Assembly: GCF_000715075.1 (NCBI RefSeq)
Contig: NC_134096.1
Location: forward strand, 69,011,026-69,075,025
Source of the DNA: Nicotiana tabacum
Taxonomy: Eukaryota > Streptophyta > Magnoliopsida > Solanales > Solanaceae
Length of the DNA stretch: 64,000 bases
Reading direction: 5' to 3'
The notes under the pieces are model-generated. The model made no database searches and had not been told where the DNA came from. It saw only the letters and a list, made by a program, of their open reading frames with translations. Position numbers and translations under genes: made by a program. This document shows positions 1 through 8,665 of this stretch, one piece after another. Position 1 is the stretch's first letter. Each line of letters opens with the position of its first letter.

Positions 1-193
1 GTTAAAAATAGTGATAGATTCAGGTAATCTAACAAAGATTGAGTTAAGAACACTTACCCCAATATTTTTCTGAAAATCTCTCAAAAATTGCCACAATCCG
101 AGCTCCAAATCGTTAAAAATGGAAAATGGGACGAAGTCCCATTTTCTGAACTTAAACATTCTGTCTAGTGGTTTCTTCTTCGCGAACGTGACT
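1..193 (-). repeat. LTR fragment, antisense, internal part of a gypsy LTR
   Basis: On the minus strand this stretch resembles the middle of the E and C LTRs: a block around CATTTTTAACGA..GGAGCT followed by TTGGGGTAAGTG, the donor-like motif found in the other LTRs (GT at 57-56, minus strand). It runs off the left edge of the window and abuts element D at 193/194. I read it as the older LTR sequence flanking or hosting D's 3' end. Family assignment is by eye only. Confidence 0.55.
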
Positions 194-807
194 TGTCACG
201 ACCCCAAATTTTGTACGCAAGTTATAAATGACATAACGGAGCTACAAAAATTTTCAGTATCGGATTTTGACCCCAATATCAAAAAGTCAACCCCTCGGTC
301 AAACTTCCCAAAAATTCAACTTTCGGCATTTCAAGCCTAATTCCACTATGGACTTCCAAATAAAATTTTGATCACGCTCCTAAGTCCAAAATTACCATAA
401 GGAGCTATTGGAATCATCAAAATTCTATTCCGGGGTCGTTTGCATATAATTCGACATCCATTTACTATTTGAACTTAAACTTTTTAATTTTTCATCAAAA
501 TTCCATATCTCGGGCTAGGGACCTCAGAATTTGATTCCGGGCATACGCCCAAGTCCCAATTCACGATAGGGACCTACCGGAACTATCAAAATACTGATTC
601 GAGTACGTTTGCTCAAAATGTTGACCAAAGTCAACTCAGCTGAGTTTTAAAGCTCTAATTCATATTTTAATTCATTTTCACATAAAAACTTTCCGGAAAA
701 TTATACGGACTGCGCATGCAAGTCGAGTAATGATAAATAGTGCTTTTCGAGGTCTTAGATCATAGAATTAATCATTAAATTTAAAGATAACATTTTGGGT
801 CATCACA
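194..807 (-). repeat. 3' LTR of element D (614 bp)
   Basis: On the minus strand it starts TGTGATGACCC at 807 and ends GGTCGTGACA at 194. It pairs with 32429-33042, which has the same length. Its sequence follows the first roughly 590 bp of element C's 3.6-kb LTR, then jumps straight to the last roughly 11 bp of that LTR, so the promoter-bearing middle is missing. Confidence 0.8.
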
Positions 808-908
808 TTCTCCACCTCTAAAACAAACGTTCGTCCTCGAACGGAGTAAGAAAAAGTACCTAAGCTGGTGAATAAGTGTGGATAACGGCTGTGCATATCA
901 TGCTCGGC
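808..908 (-). pseudogene. Element D end of pol (chromodomain tail) and polypurine tract
   Basis: On the minus strand the sequence carries the YPHLF-type end seen in the other copies, followed by a short untranslated stretch and the purine-rich GTTTTAGAGGTGGAGAA next to the 3' LTR. The reading is interrupted at 908 by element A. The rest of this domain continues beyond A, in both copies of the duplicated D segment (11321 onward and 15550 onward). Confidence 0.7.
904..908. other. Target-site duplication of element A, left copy (TCGGC)
   Basis: TCGGC lies immediately before the TG of A's 5' LTR. It recurs at 11321-11325 directly after A's 3' LTR, and again at 15550-15554 after the duplicated LTR. 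A 5-bp duplication is normal for Ty3/gypsy integrases. Confidence 0.9.
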
Positions 909-1599
909 TGTAACGACCTGGCCGATCATTTTGAGATTTAGAGCCCTGATCCCCTAATATCTGTTTTCCCCATATTTGTTTCCGCTATTGGGACTTGCCG
1001 GAGTGATTGGTTATGGAATTCAGAGAGTTTTGGGACACTTAGTCCCTAGTTGTGAGTTTAAGCCTTAGAATTTGGACCGTAGTCAGAACTATATGAAGAC
1101 GGATCCGGAATGGAATTATGTTGACTCCGTTAGCTCCGCTGAGTGATTTTGGGGTTAGGAGCGTGCGTCCGGAATGTGTTTTTGAGGTCTGTAGTAGATT
1201 TAGGCTTCAATTGGCGAGAATTAGTTTTTCGGCGACTTAGGCCGATAGTGAAAATTTTGATATCAAGCTCGGAATGGAATTCCGAAAGTGGATGTAGATT
1301 TGTAATGTCATTTGTGACCTGTGTGTAAAATTTGAGGTCATTCGGACTAGATTTGATGTGGTTCGGCATCGTTTGTAGAATTTGGAAATCTTTAAATTCT
1401 TAGGCTTGAATCCGTGCTTAATTCATGATTTTGGTGTTGTTCGACGTGGTTTAAAGGCTCGACTAAGTTCGTATGGTGTTTTAGGATTGGTCGGTATGTT
1501 TGATTGAGGTCCCGGGGGCCTCGGGTGTGTTTCGGATGCTTAACGGGTGAAAGCTTGGACTTAGAGGAATTTCTGATTTTCGCTGGTTTTCGTGTTTTC

Positions 1600-1920
1600 G
1601 CACCTACAGTGGGGAGTCCGTGGGTGCAGCCTCGCAGAAGAGAGGCTTGCAGGCGCAGGTGCGAGAAAGTCGAGAGTTGACCTGGGGTCGCAGGTGCGAG
1701 GAAGTTCTGCATCTGCGACGCCCGCAAATGCGCAAGGTTGTTCGCAAATGCGCAAGATGCGCAGAAGAGGAAGGGATGTCCGCAGGCGCGAGCACGCAGG
1801 TGTGCCCCTTTCATCGCAGGTGTGAAGGCATAGGGGGCAAGTGAGTTGCGCAAATGCGCACGTTTTCCGCACAAGCGCACCCACAGGTGCGACCCCAGGT
1901 TCCGCAGGTGCGGAAATACC
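1600..1920 (+). repeat. CpG-rich degenerate short-motif cluster in the A LTR
   Basis: Many imperfect copies of GCAGGTGCG and CGCAAATGCGCA lie here, equivalent to 9340-9670 and 13540-13860 in the other A-type LTRs. The cluster is much richer in CpG than the AT-rich surroundings. It sits upstream of the first donor-like site, so it probably belongs to the U3 promoter or enhancer region. No TATA box is clear in this family. Confidence 0.55.
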
Positions 1921-2770
1921 TGGGCAGTGATTAAAACTGAAGGACTTCGCGATTTTTATCATTTTCGGCTTTTCAAACTCGAGTTAGGGCGATCTTTGAG
2001 AGCATTTTTGAGGCATTTCTTGAGTTAAGTTCCTTGTGCTTATTTTTGGTCAATAATCTTGCCTTGCCGTGCATTTTTCCACCTAGTTAATATGTATTTA
2101 AGGTGGAAATTGAAAGTTGGAGGCTAAGGATTTTGGAAGTTTGAATTGTGGATTGGAGAACCATTTGGTGTCGTATTTTAGTAAATTTGATATGGTTAGA
2201 CTCGTGAGTTAATGAGCTTTCTAGTTTCGTGAATTTTGTCGGGTTTCGAGACGTGGGCTCCGGGGCCGGGTTTGAGCCAATTTCGGGTTTTGGCCTAATT
2301 TTTGTAGTTTTTCTTGTGGGATTTATTCCATTAGCTCGTATTGATGGTATTGTAATGTTTTAAATAGATTCGGGCCATTTGGATTCGGATACTCGTGGCA
2401 AGAACGTGATATCGAGTTGATTTGAGCGGTTCGAGGTAAGTGGCTTGCCTAACCTTGTGTTGGGGACTTTTTCCCTTAAGGTGTTTGATATTAATAGATG
2501 TGTGGGCATCGTGTACGTGAGGTGACGAGTATGTACACGGGCTATTATTGCAAAAATTCAGTTTTTCCTTTCTAAATCATAAATTATTTTTCTTATTAAA
2601 TTGCACTAATACGTTTAATTGTGAAACTTAGACTAGAGAAGCATGCTTACGTGTTTTAACTGCCTAATTGACATTCTGTGTGTCATGTTTAAGTCTTTAT
2701 TTTCCTTATCTGTGTCTAGTATAAACTGTATAACTCGATGCCACACCTGTCATTTCATCTTGCGTTGCAT

Positions 2771-2970
2771 ATTTAAATTGGGACTACGGACGTATTACAG
2801 GAGATCTCCGTGTACTGCATATTTACTTTGGGACTACGGATGTATTCCGGGAGATCCCCCTATACTGCATATTTACTTTGGGACTACGAACGTATTCCGG
2901 GAGATCCCCCTGCACTGCATATTCATTTGAGACTACAGAACGGTATCCCGAGAGATTCCCCACTGTGTTT
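2771..2970 (+). repeat. 50-bp tandem repeat in the A 5' LTR
   Basis: Units carry GGACTACGGACGTATTCCGG and GAGATCCCC, and start at 2771, 2821 and 2871, with a degenerate fourth from about 2921. Equivalent arrays lie at 10524-10720 (three units), 14703-14940 (four) and 42867-43060 (three), so unit number varies among related LTRs. Confidence 0.8.
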
Positions 2971-3570
2971 ACCTTGTTCTGAGCCAAGGGCTCCCTTATC
3001 CGTTAAATCTTTGAGAATTTCTTTAACTATGTTACCGTAAAGTTTACTTATATATTTTACTGTTTAATTTATTATATTTACTCCGGTAGGGCCTTGACCT
3101 GACCTCGTCATTACTCGATCAAGGTTAGGCTTGGCACTTACTGGGTACCATTGTGGTGTACTCATGCCCTTTCCTGCACATATTTTTCGTGTGCAGATCC
3201 AGGTACGAGCTGTCAGCCTTTGGGTTAGCGTGTGCTGCTGATTCTAGGAGGCTTCAAGGTACTTCTGCTTGCGTCCGCGGATCTTTGGAGTCCCCTTCTA
3301 CTCCCTCGCCTAGAAACTTTCTTTATTATCTTCAGACTTTTGTATAGAGCTACATAGATTATAGTATCTTGTGACTTAGTGATATTCCGGGTCTTGGGAA
3401 ATTATCTTGTATATGCCGAGTGGTACTACTCTTGGCTATTTAAAAATATGTTGTTTATCTTTAAAATGTTGTATTTTCTTTATATTTTCCACAATATTAG
3501 GCTTACCTAGTCGTAAAGACTAGGTGCCATCACGACACCTTACGGAGGGTTAATTTGGGTCGTGACAAGT

Positions 3571-3584
3571 TGGCATCAGAGCAC
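3571..3584 (+). other. Primer-binding site of element A (tRNA-iMet type)
   Basis: TGGCATCAGAGCAC lies 3 nt after the LTR end. Plant retroelements primed by initiator tRNA-Met carry TGGTATCAGAGC, so there is one mismatch (T to C). Confidence 0.85.
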
Positions 3585-3768
3585 TAGGTTCGTAGGAGTC
3601 GCGAGTCACAAGCCGTTTATTAGAGTCTCGCAGATCGGTGCGAAGACGTCCGTACTTATCTTCGGGAGGCTATGTAACTGTTAAGAACAATCACATTTCT
3701 TTGATTTCCTTGTCGTGCAAGTTATTAACACCAAATATTCTAAGATTCTATTCTATTCTTTCTCACAG

Positions 3769-5160
3769 ATGGTGAGGACCCGCAATGGGAGGACCGACGG
3801 TCAGGCACCCGAGCCCCCTGCCAAAGCCGCTAGAGGCCGGGGTCGGGGTAGAGGACGACCATGCGGTGCAGCCCGAGCACCTGCGAGAGCTGCATCAGAG
3901 GAGCCCACAGCAGCTTCAGCTGGAGGGCCAGCACCGGAGATCCCTATTGCTACTCCAGCCCTCCAGGGGACTTTGGCTCAGTTCTTGAGCATGTTTAGCA
4001 CTCTGACTTAGGCTGGACTATTCCCGATAGCTCCCGTTACATCTCAGGCTGGGGGAGGGGCACAGAATCCCGTAGCCCGCACTCCTGAGTAGAGGGTCCA
4101 GGTTGATCAGGCCCCAGAGTATATTCCTATGCCCCCAGTGGCTCCGGTTCAGCATGAGATCAGGGTAGTTGCTTCTGAGGCAGAGCACCTCAGACTTGAG
4201 AGGTACAAGAAGTACCACCCACCTACTTTTAGCGGACTAGCTTCATATGATGCTCTGGGTTTTCTTGAGGAGTGTCATCGTATTCTCCGCACTATGGGCA
4301 TTGTGGAGACGAGTGGGGTTTCTTTCGCCGCTTTCCAGCTGAGGGGAGCAGCATATCAGTGGTGGCGTGCCTATGAGCTGAATAGTCCGGACGAGGCAGC
4401 CTCACTCACTCAGTTTTCAAAGTTGTTCTTGTGTGAATATGTTCCTCAGAGCCTCAGGGATGCTTGGCGCGCAAAGTTTGAGCAATTGCATCAGGGTTCT
4501 ATGACTGTGTCGGAGTATGCAGTCCATTTCAGTGGGTTAGCTCACCATGCATCGGCTCTGGTTGCTACAGTCAGAGAGAGGGTTCGTCACTTCATTGAGG
4601 GACTCCACCCCAGTATTCGGACCAGTATGGCCAGGGAGTTGGAGATGGACATCACTTATTAGCAGGCAGTGAGCATTGCCAGGAGAGTGGAGGGCATGTT
4701 TGCCCGGGACAGAGAGGAAAGGTAGGCCAAGAGGTCTTGGGAGACTGGTCATTATTCAGGAGCACGTGCGCCAGCTGCACGCTATGGTAGGGGTTTTGTG
4801 ATTCGCCCTGTTCATTCAGCTCTTCCAGCAGCCAGCGGTGTCCCAACTCCTCCTAGACCTCAAGATCCCTATTATGCACCGCCAGTATCCAGTATGCCTT
4901 CTACTCGAGGTGCTATTACCGGCCAGTCTAGCAGGCCAAGTCCGAGTTAGTCTCAGCCGTCGCGTCTTCCGAGGTGTTGTTTTGAGTGTGGTAACACTCG
5001 TCACATGGTTAGAGATTGCCCCAGAGCCAGGAGGGGTGCACCTCTATAGACTTATCAGCCTCCACGTGCTCCACCGGGTCCTCCGGCCATTCTTCCAGCA
5101 CCAGTTTCCACCCCACCTCCTCAGCCAGCTCGAGGACCTCGAGGGGGAGGCCAGGCCAGG
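3769..5160 (+). pseudogene. gag: Element A gag, six in-frame stops
   Basis: Gag forms the virus-like particle that packages retroelement RNA. The start MVRTRNG is chosen because the same MVRT(R/H) start follows a CACAG in elements D and E. An RGRGRGRP basic stretch follows, then the conserved gag core at about 4195-4650 (YKKYHPPTFSG, and DAWRAKFEQL replacing the more usual E). A CCHC knuckle (CFECGN..H....C) lies at about 4978-5030 with all four ligands present. Stops fall at 4009, 4090, 4660, 4723, 4948 and 5047, all TAG and mostly where related copies have CAG (Gln). There is no frameshift. Confidence 0.85.
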
Positions 5161-5826
5161 TACTATGCCCTTCCAGCCCGTTCAGAGGCCGTTGCTTCAG
5201 ATTCAGTCATCACAGGTATTGTCCTTGTCTGTCATAGGGATGCATCAGTATTATTTGACCCAGGCTCTACGTATTCATATGTGTCTTCTTATTTTGCTCC
5301 ACATTTGGGGATATCTCGAGATTCTTTGAGTTCCCTTGTTTATGTATCTACTCCCGTGGGAGATTCTCTCATTGTGGACCGCGTATATCGGTCGTGTTTG
5401 ATTGCTCTTAGTGGTTTTGAGACTACAGCCGATTTGTTATTAGTCAGTATGGTAGATTTTGATGTTATCTTGGGCATTTACTGGTTGTCGCCCCATTATG
5501 CTATTCTTGATTGTCATGCTAAGACCGTGACGCTGGCTATGCCAGGCTTGCCGAGATTAGAGTGGAGAGGTACCTTAGAGTATACTCCCCGCAGGGTCAT
5601 TTCATTTCTTAAGGCTTAGCGAATGGTTGAGAAGGGGTGTGATGCGTATTTGGCCTATGTGAGAGATGTCAGTATTGATACCTCTACAGTCGAGTCAGTT
5701 CCAGTAGTGAGGGACTTCCCTGATGTGTTTCCAGCTGATCTTTCGGGTATGCCGCCCGATAGAGATATTGATTTCGGGATTGATTTGTTGTCGGGCACTT
5801 AACCCATTTCTATTCCTCCCTACCGT
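5161..5826 (+). pseudogene. Element A aspartic protease region
   Basis: This retropepsin-like domain would cut the Gag-Pol polyprotein. The active-site loop is [11 protein letters not shown] at about 5245-5280, followed by VYVSTPVGD and the VILGIYWLSPH segment (related copies have GMDWLSPY). It is in frame with gag, with stops at 5617 (TAG, where D has Gln) and 5800 (TAA, where D has Gln). DPG in place of the textbook D-S/T-G is shared by elements D and E here, so it is a family trait and not a defect. Confidence 0.8.
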
Positions 5827-7203
5827 ATGGCTCCTCCTAAGTTGAGGGAGTTAAAGGAGCAGTTGCAGGAGTTCCTTGATAAGGGTTTCATCAGGCCCAG
5901 TGTATCACCTTGGGGTGCTCCGGTCTTATTTGTGAAGAAGAAGGATGGTGCTATGCATATGTGTATTGATTATCGGCAGTTGAACAAAGTTACAGTGAAG
6001 AACAGGTATACTTTGCCTCGCATCGATGATTTATTTGATCAGTTACAGGGTGCCACGCTATTTTCCAAGATTGACTTGCATTCTGGCTATCATCAGTTGA
6101 AGATTCGGGAGCCGGACATCCCGAAGACTGCTTTTAGGACCCGATATGGTCACTATGAGTTTCTTGTCATGTCATTTGGGCTGACCAATGCCCCAGCAGC
6201 CTTTATGCATTTGATACACAGTGTGTTCCGACCTTATCTTGATTCCTTCATCATTGTGTTTATTGACGACATCCTGGTATATTCCCGGTCTCGGGAAGAT
6301 CATGAGCAGCACCTGAGGACTGCACTTCAGACCTTGAGAGAAAAGAAGTTGTATGCAAAATTTTCAAAGTGTGAGTTTTGGTTAGATTCAGTGGCATTAT
6401 TGGGTCATATAGTATCGAGTGAGGGGATCCAAGTGGATCCGAAGAAGATTGAAGTAGTGCAGAGTTGGCCCAGGCCATCCTCAGCTACGGAGATCCGGAG
6501 TTTTCTTGGTTTGGCGGGGTATTACCGTCGCTTTGTAAAGGGATTTTCATCTATTGTGGCACCTATGACAAGATTGACCCATAAGGGTGCTCCGTTCAGG
6601 TGGACCGAGGAGTGTGAGGAGAGCTTTCAGAAGCTCAAGACAGCTTTGACTACAGCCCCAGTATTAGTATTGCCTACAGGTTCGAGTTCCTACACAGTCT
6701 ACTGTGATGCCTCAAGGATTGGCCTTGGAGCGGTATAGGTGCAGGACGGTAGGGTGATTGCCTACGCGTCTAGATAGTTGAAGGTGCATGAGAAGAATTA
6801 TCCGGTTCATGATCTCAAGTTAGCAGCCATTGTTCATGCCCTAAAGATCTGGAGTCATTATTTGTACGGTGTTCCCTGTGAGATTTACACTGATCACCGG
6901 AGTTTGCAGCACTTGTTCAGGCAGAAGAAACTTAATTTGCGTCAGCGGAGGTGGTTGGAGCTACTTAAAGAGTATGATATCACTATATTATACCACCCGG
7001 GGAAGGCCAATGTAGTGGCCGACGCCTTGAGTCATCGGGCAGAGAGTTTGGGGAGTTTGGCATATCTTCCGGCAGCTGAGAGGCCCTTAGCCTTGGATGT
7101 TCAGGCCTTATCCAGTCAGTTCGTGAGATTGGATATTTCAGAGCCTAGCCGGGTATTAGCTTGTGTGGTTTCACGGTCTTCTCTTTATGACTGTATCAGG
7201 TAA
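5827..7203 (+). pseudogene. pol: Element A reverse transcriptase and RNase H
   Basis: RT runs uninterrupted from 5827 to 6735: [13 protein letters not shown], the CIDYRQLN motif, [20 protein letters not shown], and the catalytic FIDD box at 6259-6270. RNase H starts near 6690 (VYCDASRIG) and continues through [12 protein letters not shown] to VVADALSHR. It is broken by TAG at 6736 and 6775 and ends at TAA 7201. The catalytic residues of RT and the visible RNase H Asp residues are kept, so stops and not substitutions kill this part. It lies in the same frame as gag. Confidence 0.9.
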
Positions 7204-8400
7204 TGCCAGTATGATGATCCTCATCTTCTACTTATTTAGGACAGGGTTTGGCAAGGTGATGGCAGAGATGTGACTATTAGGGATGATGGTGTGATGAGGA
7301 TGCAGGGCCGGATCTGTGTGCCCAATGTAGATGGGCTTCAGAAGCTGATTCTCGAGGAGGCCCACAGCTCACGGTACTCCATTCATCCGGGTGCCGCGAA
7401 GATGTACCAGAACTTGAGGCAGCACTATTGGTGGAGGAGAATGAAAAGGGATATGGTTGGGTTTGTGGCCAAGTGTCTCAACTATCAGTAGGTTAAATAT
7501 GAGCATCAGAGACCGGGTGGATTACTTCAGAGGTTAGAGATCCCAGAGTGGAAGTGGGAGCGGATCACCATGGACTTTATGGTTGGGCTTCCTCGGACGT
7601 TGAGAAAGTTCGATGCAATTTGGGTGATTGTGGATCGGCTGACCAAGTCAGCCCATTTCATTCCAGTGTTGACTACATATTCTTCCTAGAGGTTGGCTGA
7701 GATTTATATCAGAGAGATTGTCCGCCTTCATGGTATTCCAGTATCCATCATTTCAGACAGAGGTACATAGTTCACATCCCGATTTTGGAGAGCCGTACAA
7801 CAGGAGTTGGGTACTAGGGTGGAGCTGAGCACAGCCTTTCACCCTCAGACGGACGGGCAGTCCAAGCGCACGATTCATATTCTTGAGGATATGCTCCGTG
7901 CCTATGTGATGGAGTTCGGAGGGTCATGGGACCAATACTTGCCACTTGCAGAGTTCGCTTACAACAACAGTTACCAGTCCAGCATTCAGATGGCACCGTA
8001 TGAGGCTTTGTATGGTAGGCGGTGCCGGTCCCCTGTAGGATGGTTTGAGCAGGGCGAGGCCCGATTGTTGGGTACAGATTTGGTCCAGGATGCCCTAGAT
8101 AAGGTGAAGGTGATTCAGGAGAGATTTTGCACAGCCCAATCTAGACAGAAGAGTTATGCGGACCGGAAGATTCGTGACTTGGCATTTATGGTTGGTGAGC
8201 GAGTCTTGCTTCGGGTATCGCCTATGAAGGGCGTCATGAGGTTCGGGAAGAAGGGCAAGCTGAGCCCGAGGTTCATTAGTCCTTTTGAGATATTGCGGCA
8301 AGTTGGGGAGGTTGTTTATGAGCTTGCTTTGCCTCCCAGCCTAGTAGGAGTTCACCCGGTATTCCACGTGTCTATGCTCCGGAAGTATCACGGTGATCCG
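7204..8400 (+). pseudogene. Element A integrase, catalytic Glu replaced by Lys
   Basis: Integrase joins the cDNA into host DNA. The zinc-binding start ([15 protein letters not shown], with the last Cys replaced by Tyr) lies at about 7360-7490. The DDE core has Asp at codon 7633 (VIVDRLTKS) and Asp at 7756 (ISDRG). The residue 36 codons on, where the other copies have Glu (QSERT), is Lys (QSKRT, codon 7864). Stops fall at 7237, 7489, 7687 and 7768. The GRRCRSPVGWFE segment at about 8010-8050 is well kept. Confidence 0.85.
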
Positions 8401-8610
8401 ACTCATGTATTAGATTTCAGCTCAGTCCAACTGGACAAAGATCTATCTTATGTTGAGGAGCCAGTAGCCATTTTGGACAGGCAGGTCAGAAAGCTCAAGT
8501 CAAAGAATATTGCTTCAGTAAAGGTCTAGTGGAGAGGTCAGCCGGTCGAGGAGGTGACTTGGGAGACCGAGCAGGATATGGCAGCCAGTACCTTCACCTT
8601 TTCACAGTTT
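8401..8610 (+). pseudogene. Element A chromodomain-like C terminus of pol
   Basis: The segment with [20 protein letters not shown], then [16 protein letters not shown], matches the C-terminal chromodomain-like end of Tekay/Del integrases, thought to guide insertion to particular chromatin. TAG at 8527 replaces the Gln present in element E. A 1-bp loss at about 8580 shifts the last residues. The related D segment from 15550 has no stop here. Confidence 0.75.
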
Positions 8611-8650
8611 TAGGTATGTCTTTATACTCGTTCGAGGACGAACGATTATT

Positions 8651-8665
8651 TTAAGAGGGGGAGGA
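8651..8665 (+). other. Polypurine tract of element A
   Basis: TTAAGAGGGGGAGGA ends immediately before the TG of the 3' LTR and is the usual plus-strand primer. It recurs at 12831-12844 beside the duplicated LTR and as a variant at 40979-40993. Confidence 0.8.

Larger units (their letters stand above)
909..3567 (+). repeat. 5' LTR of element A (2659 bp)
   Basis: It starts TGTAACGACC and ends GGTCGTGACA. Contents in order: a near-palindromic 5' end; a CpG-rich block of GCAGGTGCG/CGCAAATGCGCA motifs at about 1600-1920; two donor-like sites, the first degraded to GAGTTAAGT at 2021-2030 and the second intact (GT at 2436); a 50-bp tandem repeat at 2771-2970; and three hairpins near the 3' end (3174-3196, 3505-3525, 3530-3565). 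The open frames in the CpG-rich block are not conserved as proteins between the LTR copies, so I do not call genes there. Confidence 0.88.
2436..3768 (+). other. Candidate 5' leader intron of element A (GT..AG, 1333 nt)
   Basis: The donor is TTCGAG|GTAAGTGG, with GT at 2436. The acceptor is TTCTTTCTCACAG ending at 3768, directly before the gag ATG. A CTAAG branch-point-like motif lies about 25 nt upstream of the acceptor (about 3740-3745). The same donor, branch-like motif and CACAG-ATG acceptor recur in family E, and the acceptor half recurs in D. Splicing would remove the LTR 3' end and the PBS. This is inferred from sequence only. Confidence 0.5.

Noticed and set aside
194..807. D's short LTR arising from splicing of the LTR RNA
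   Set aside because: The junction has no GT..AG boundaries and coincides with a repeated AATTTG.GGTC, so a deletion between short repeats fits better.
1392..2028. Overlapping open frames in the CpG-rich part of the A LTR, also at 9147-9780 and 13326-13864
   Set aside because: They lie in non-coding U3, appear in several frames and on both strands, differ among LTR copies by frameshift, and match no protein motif.
3571..3584. tRNA gene sequence near the LTR ends
   Set aside because: Only the 12-14 nt complementary to the tRNA-iMet 3' end is present; this is the primer-binding site.
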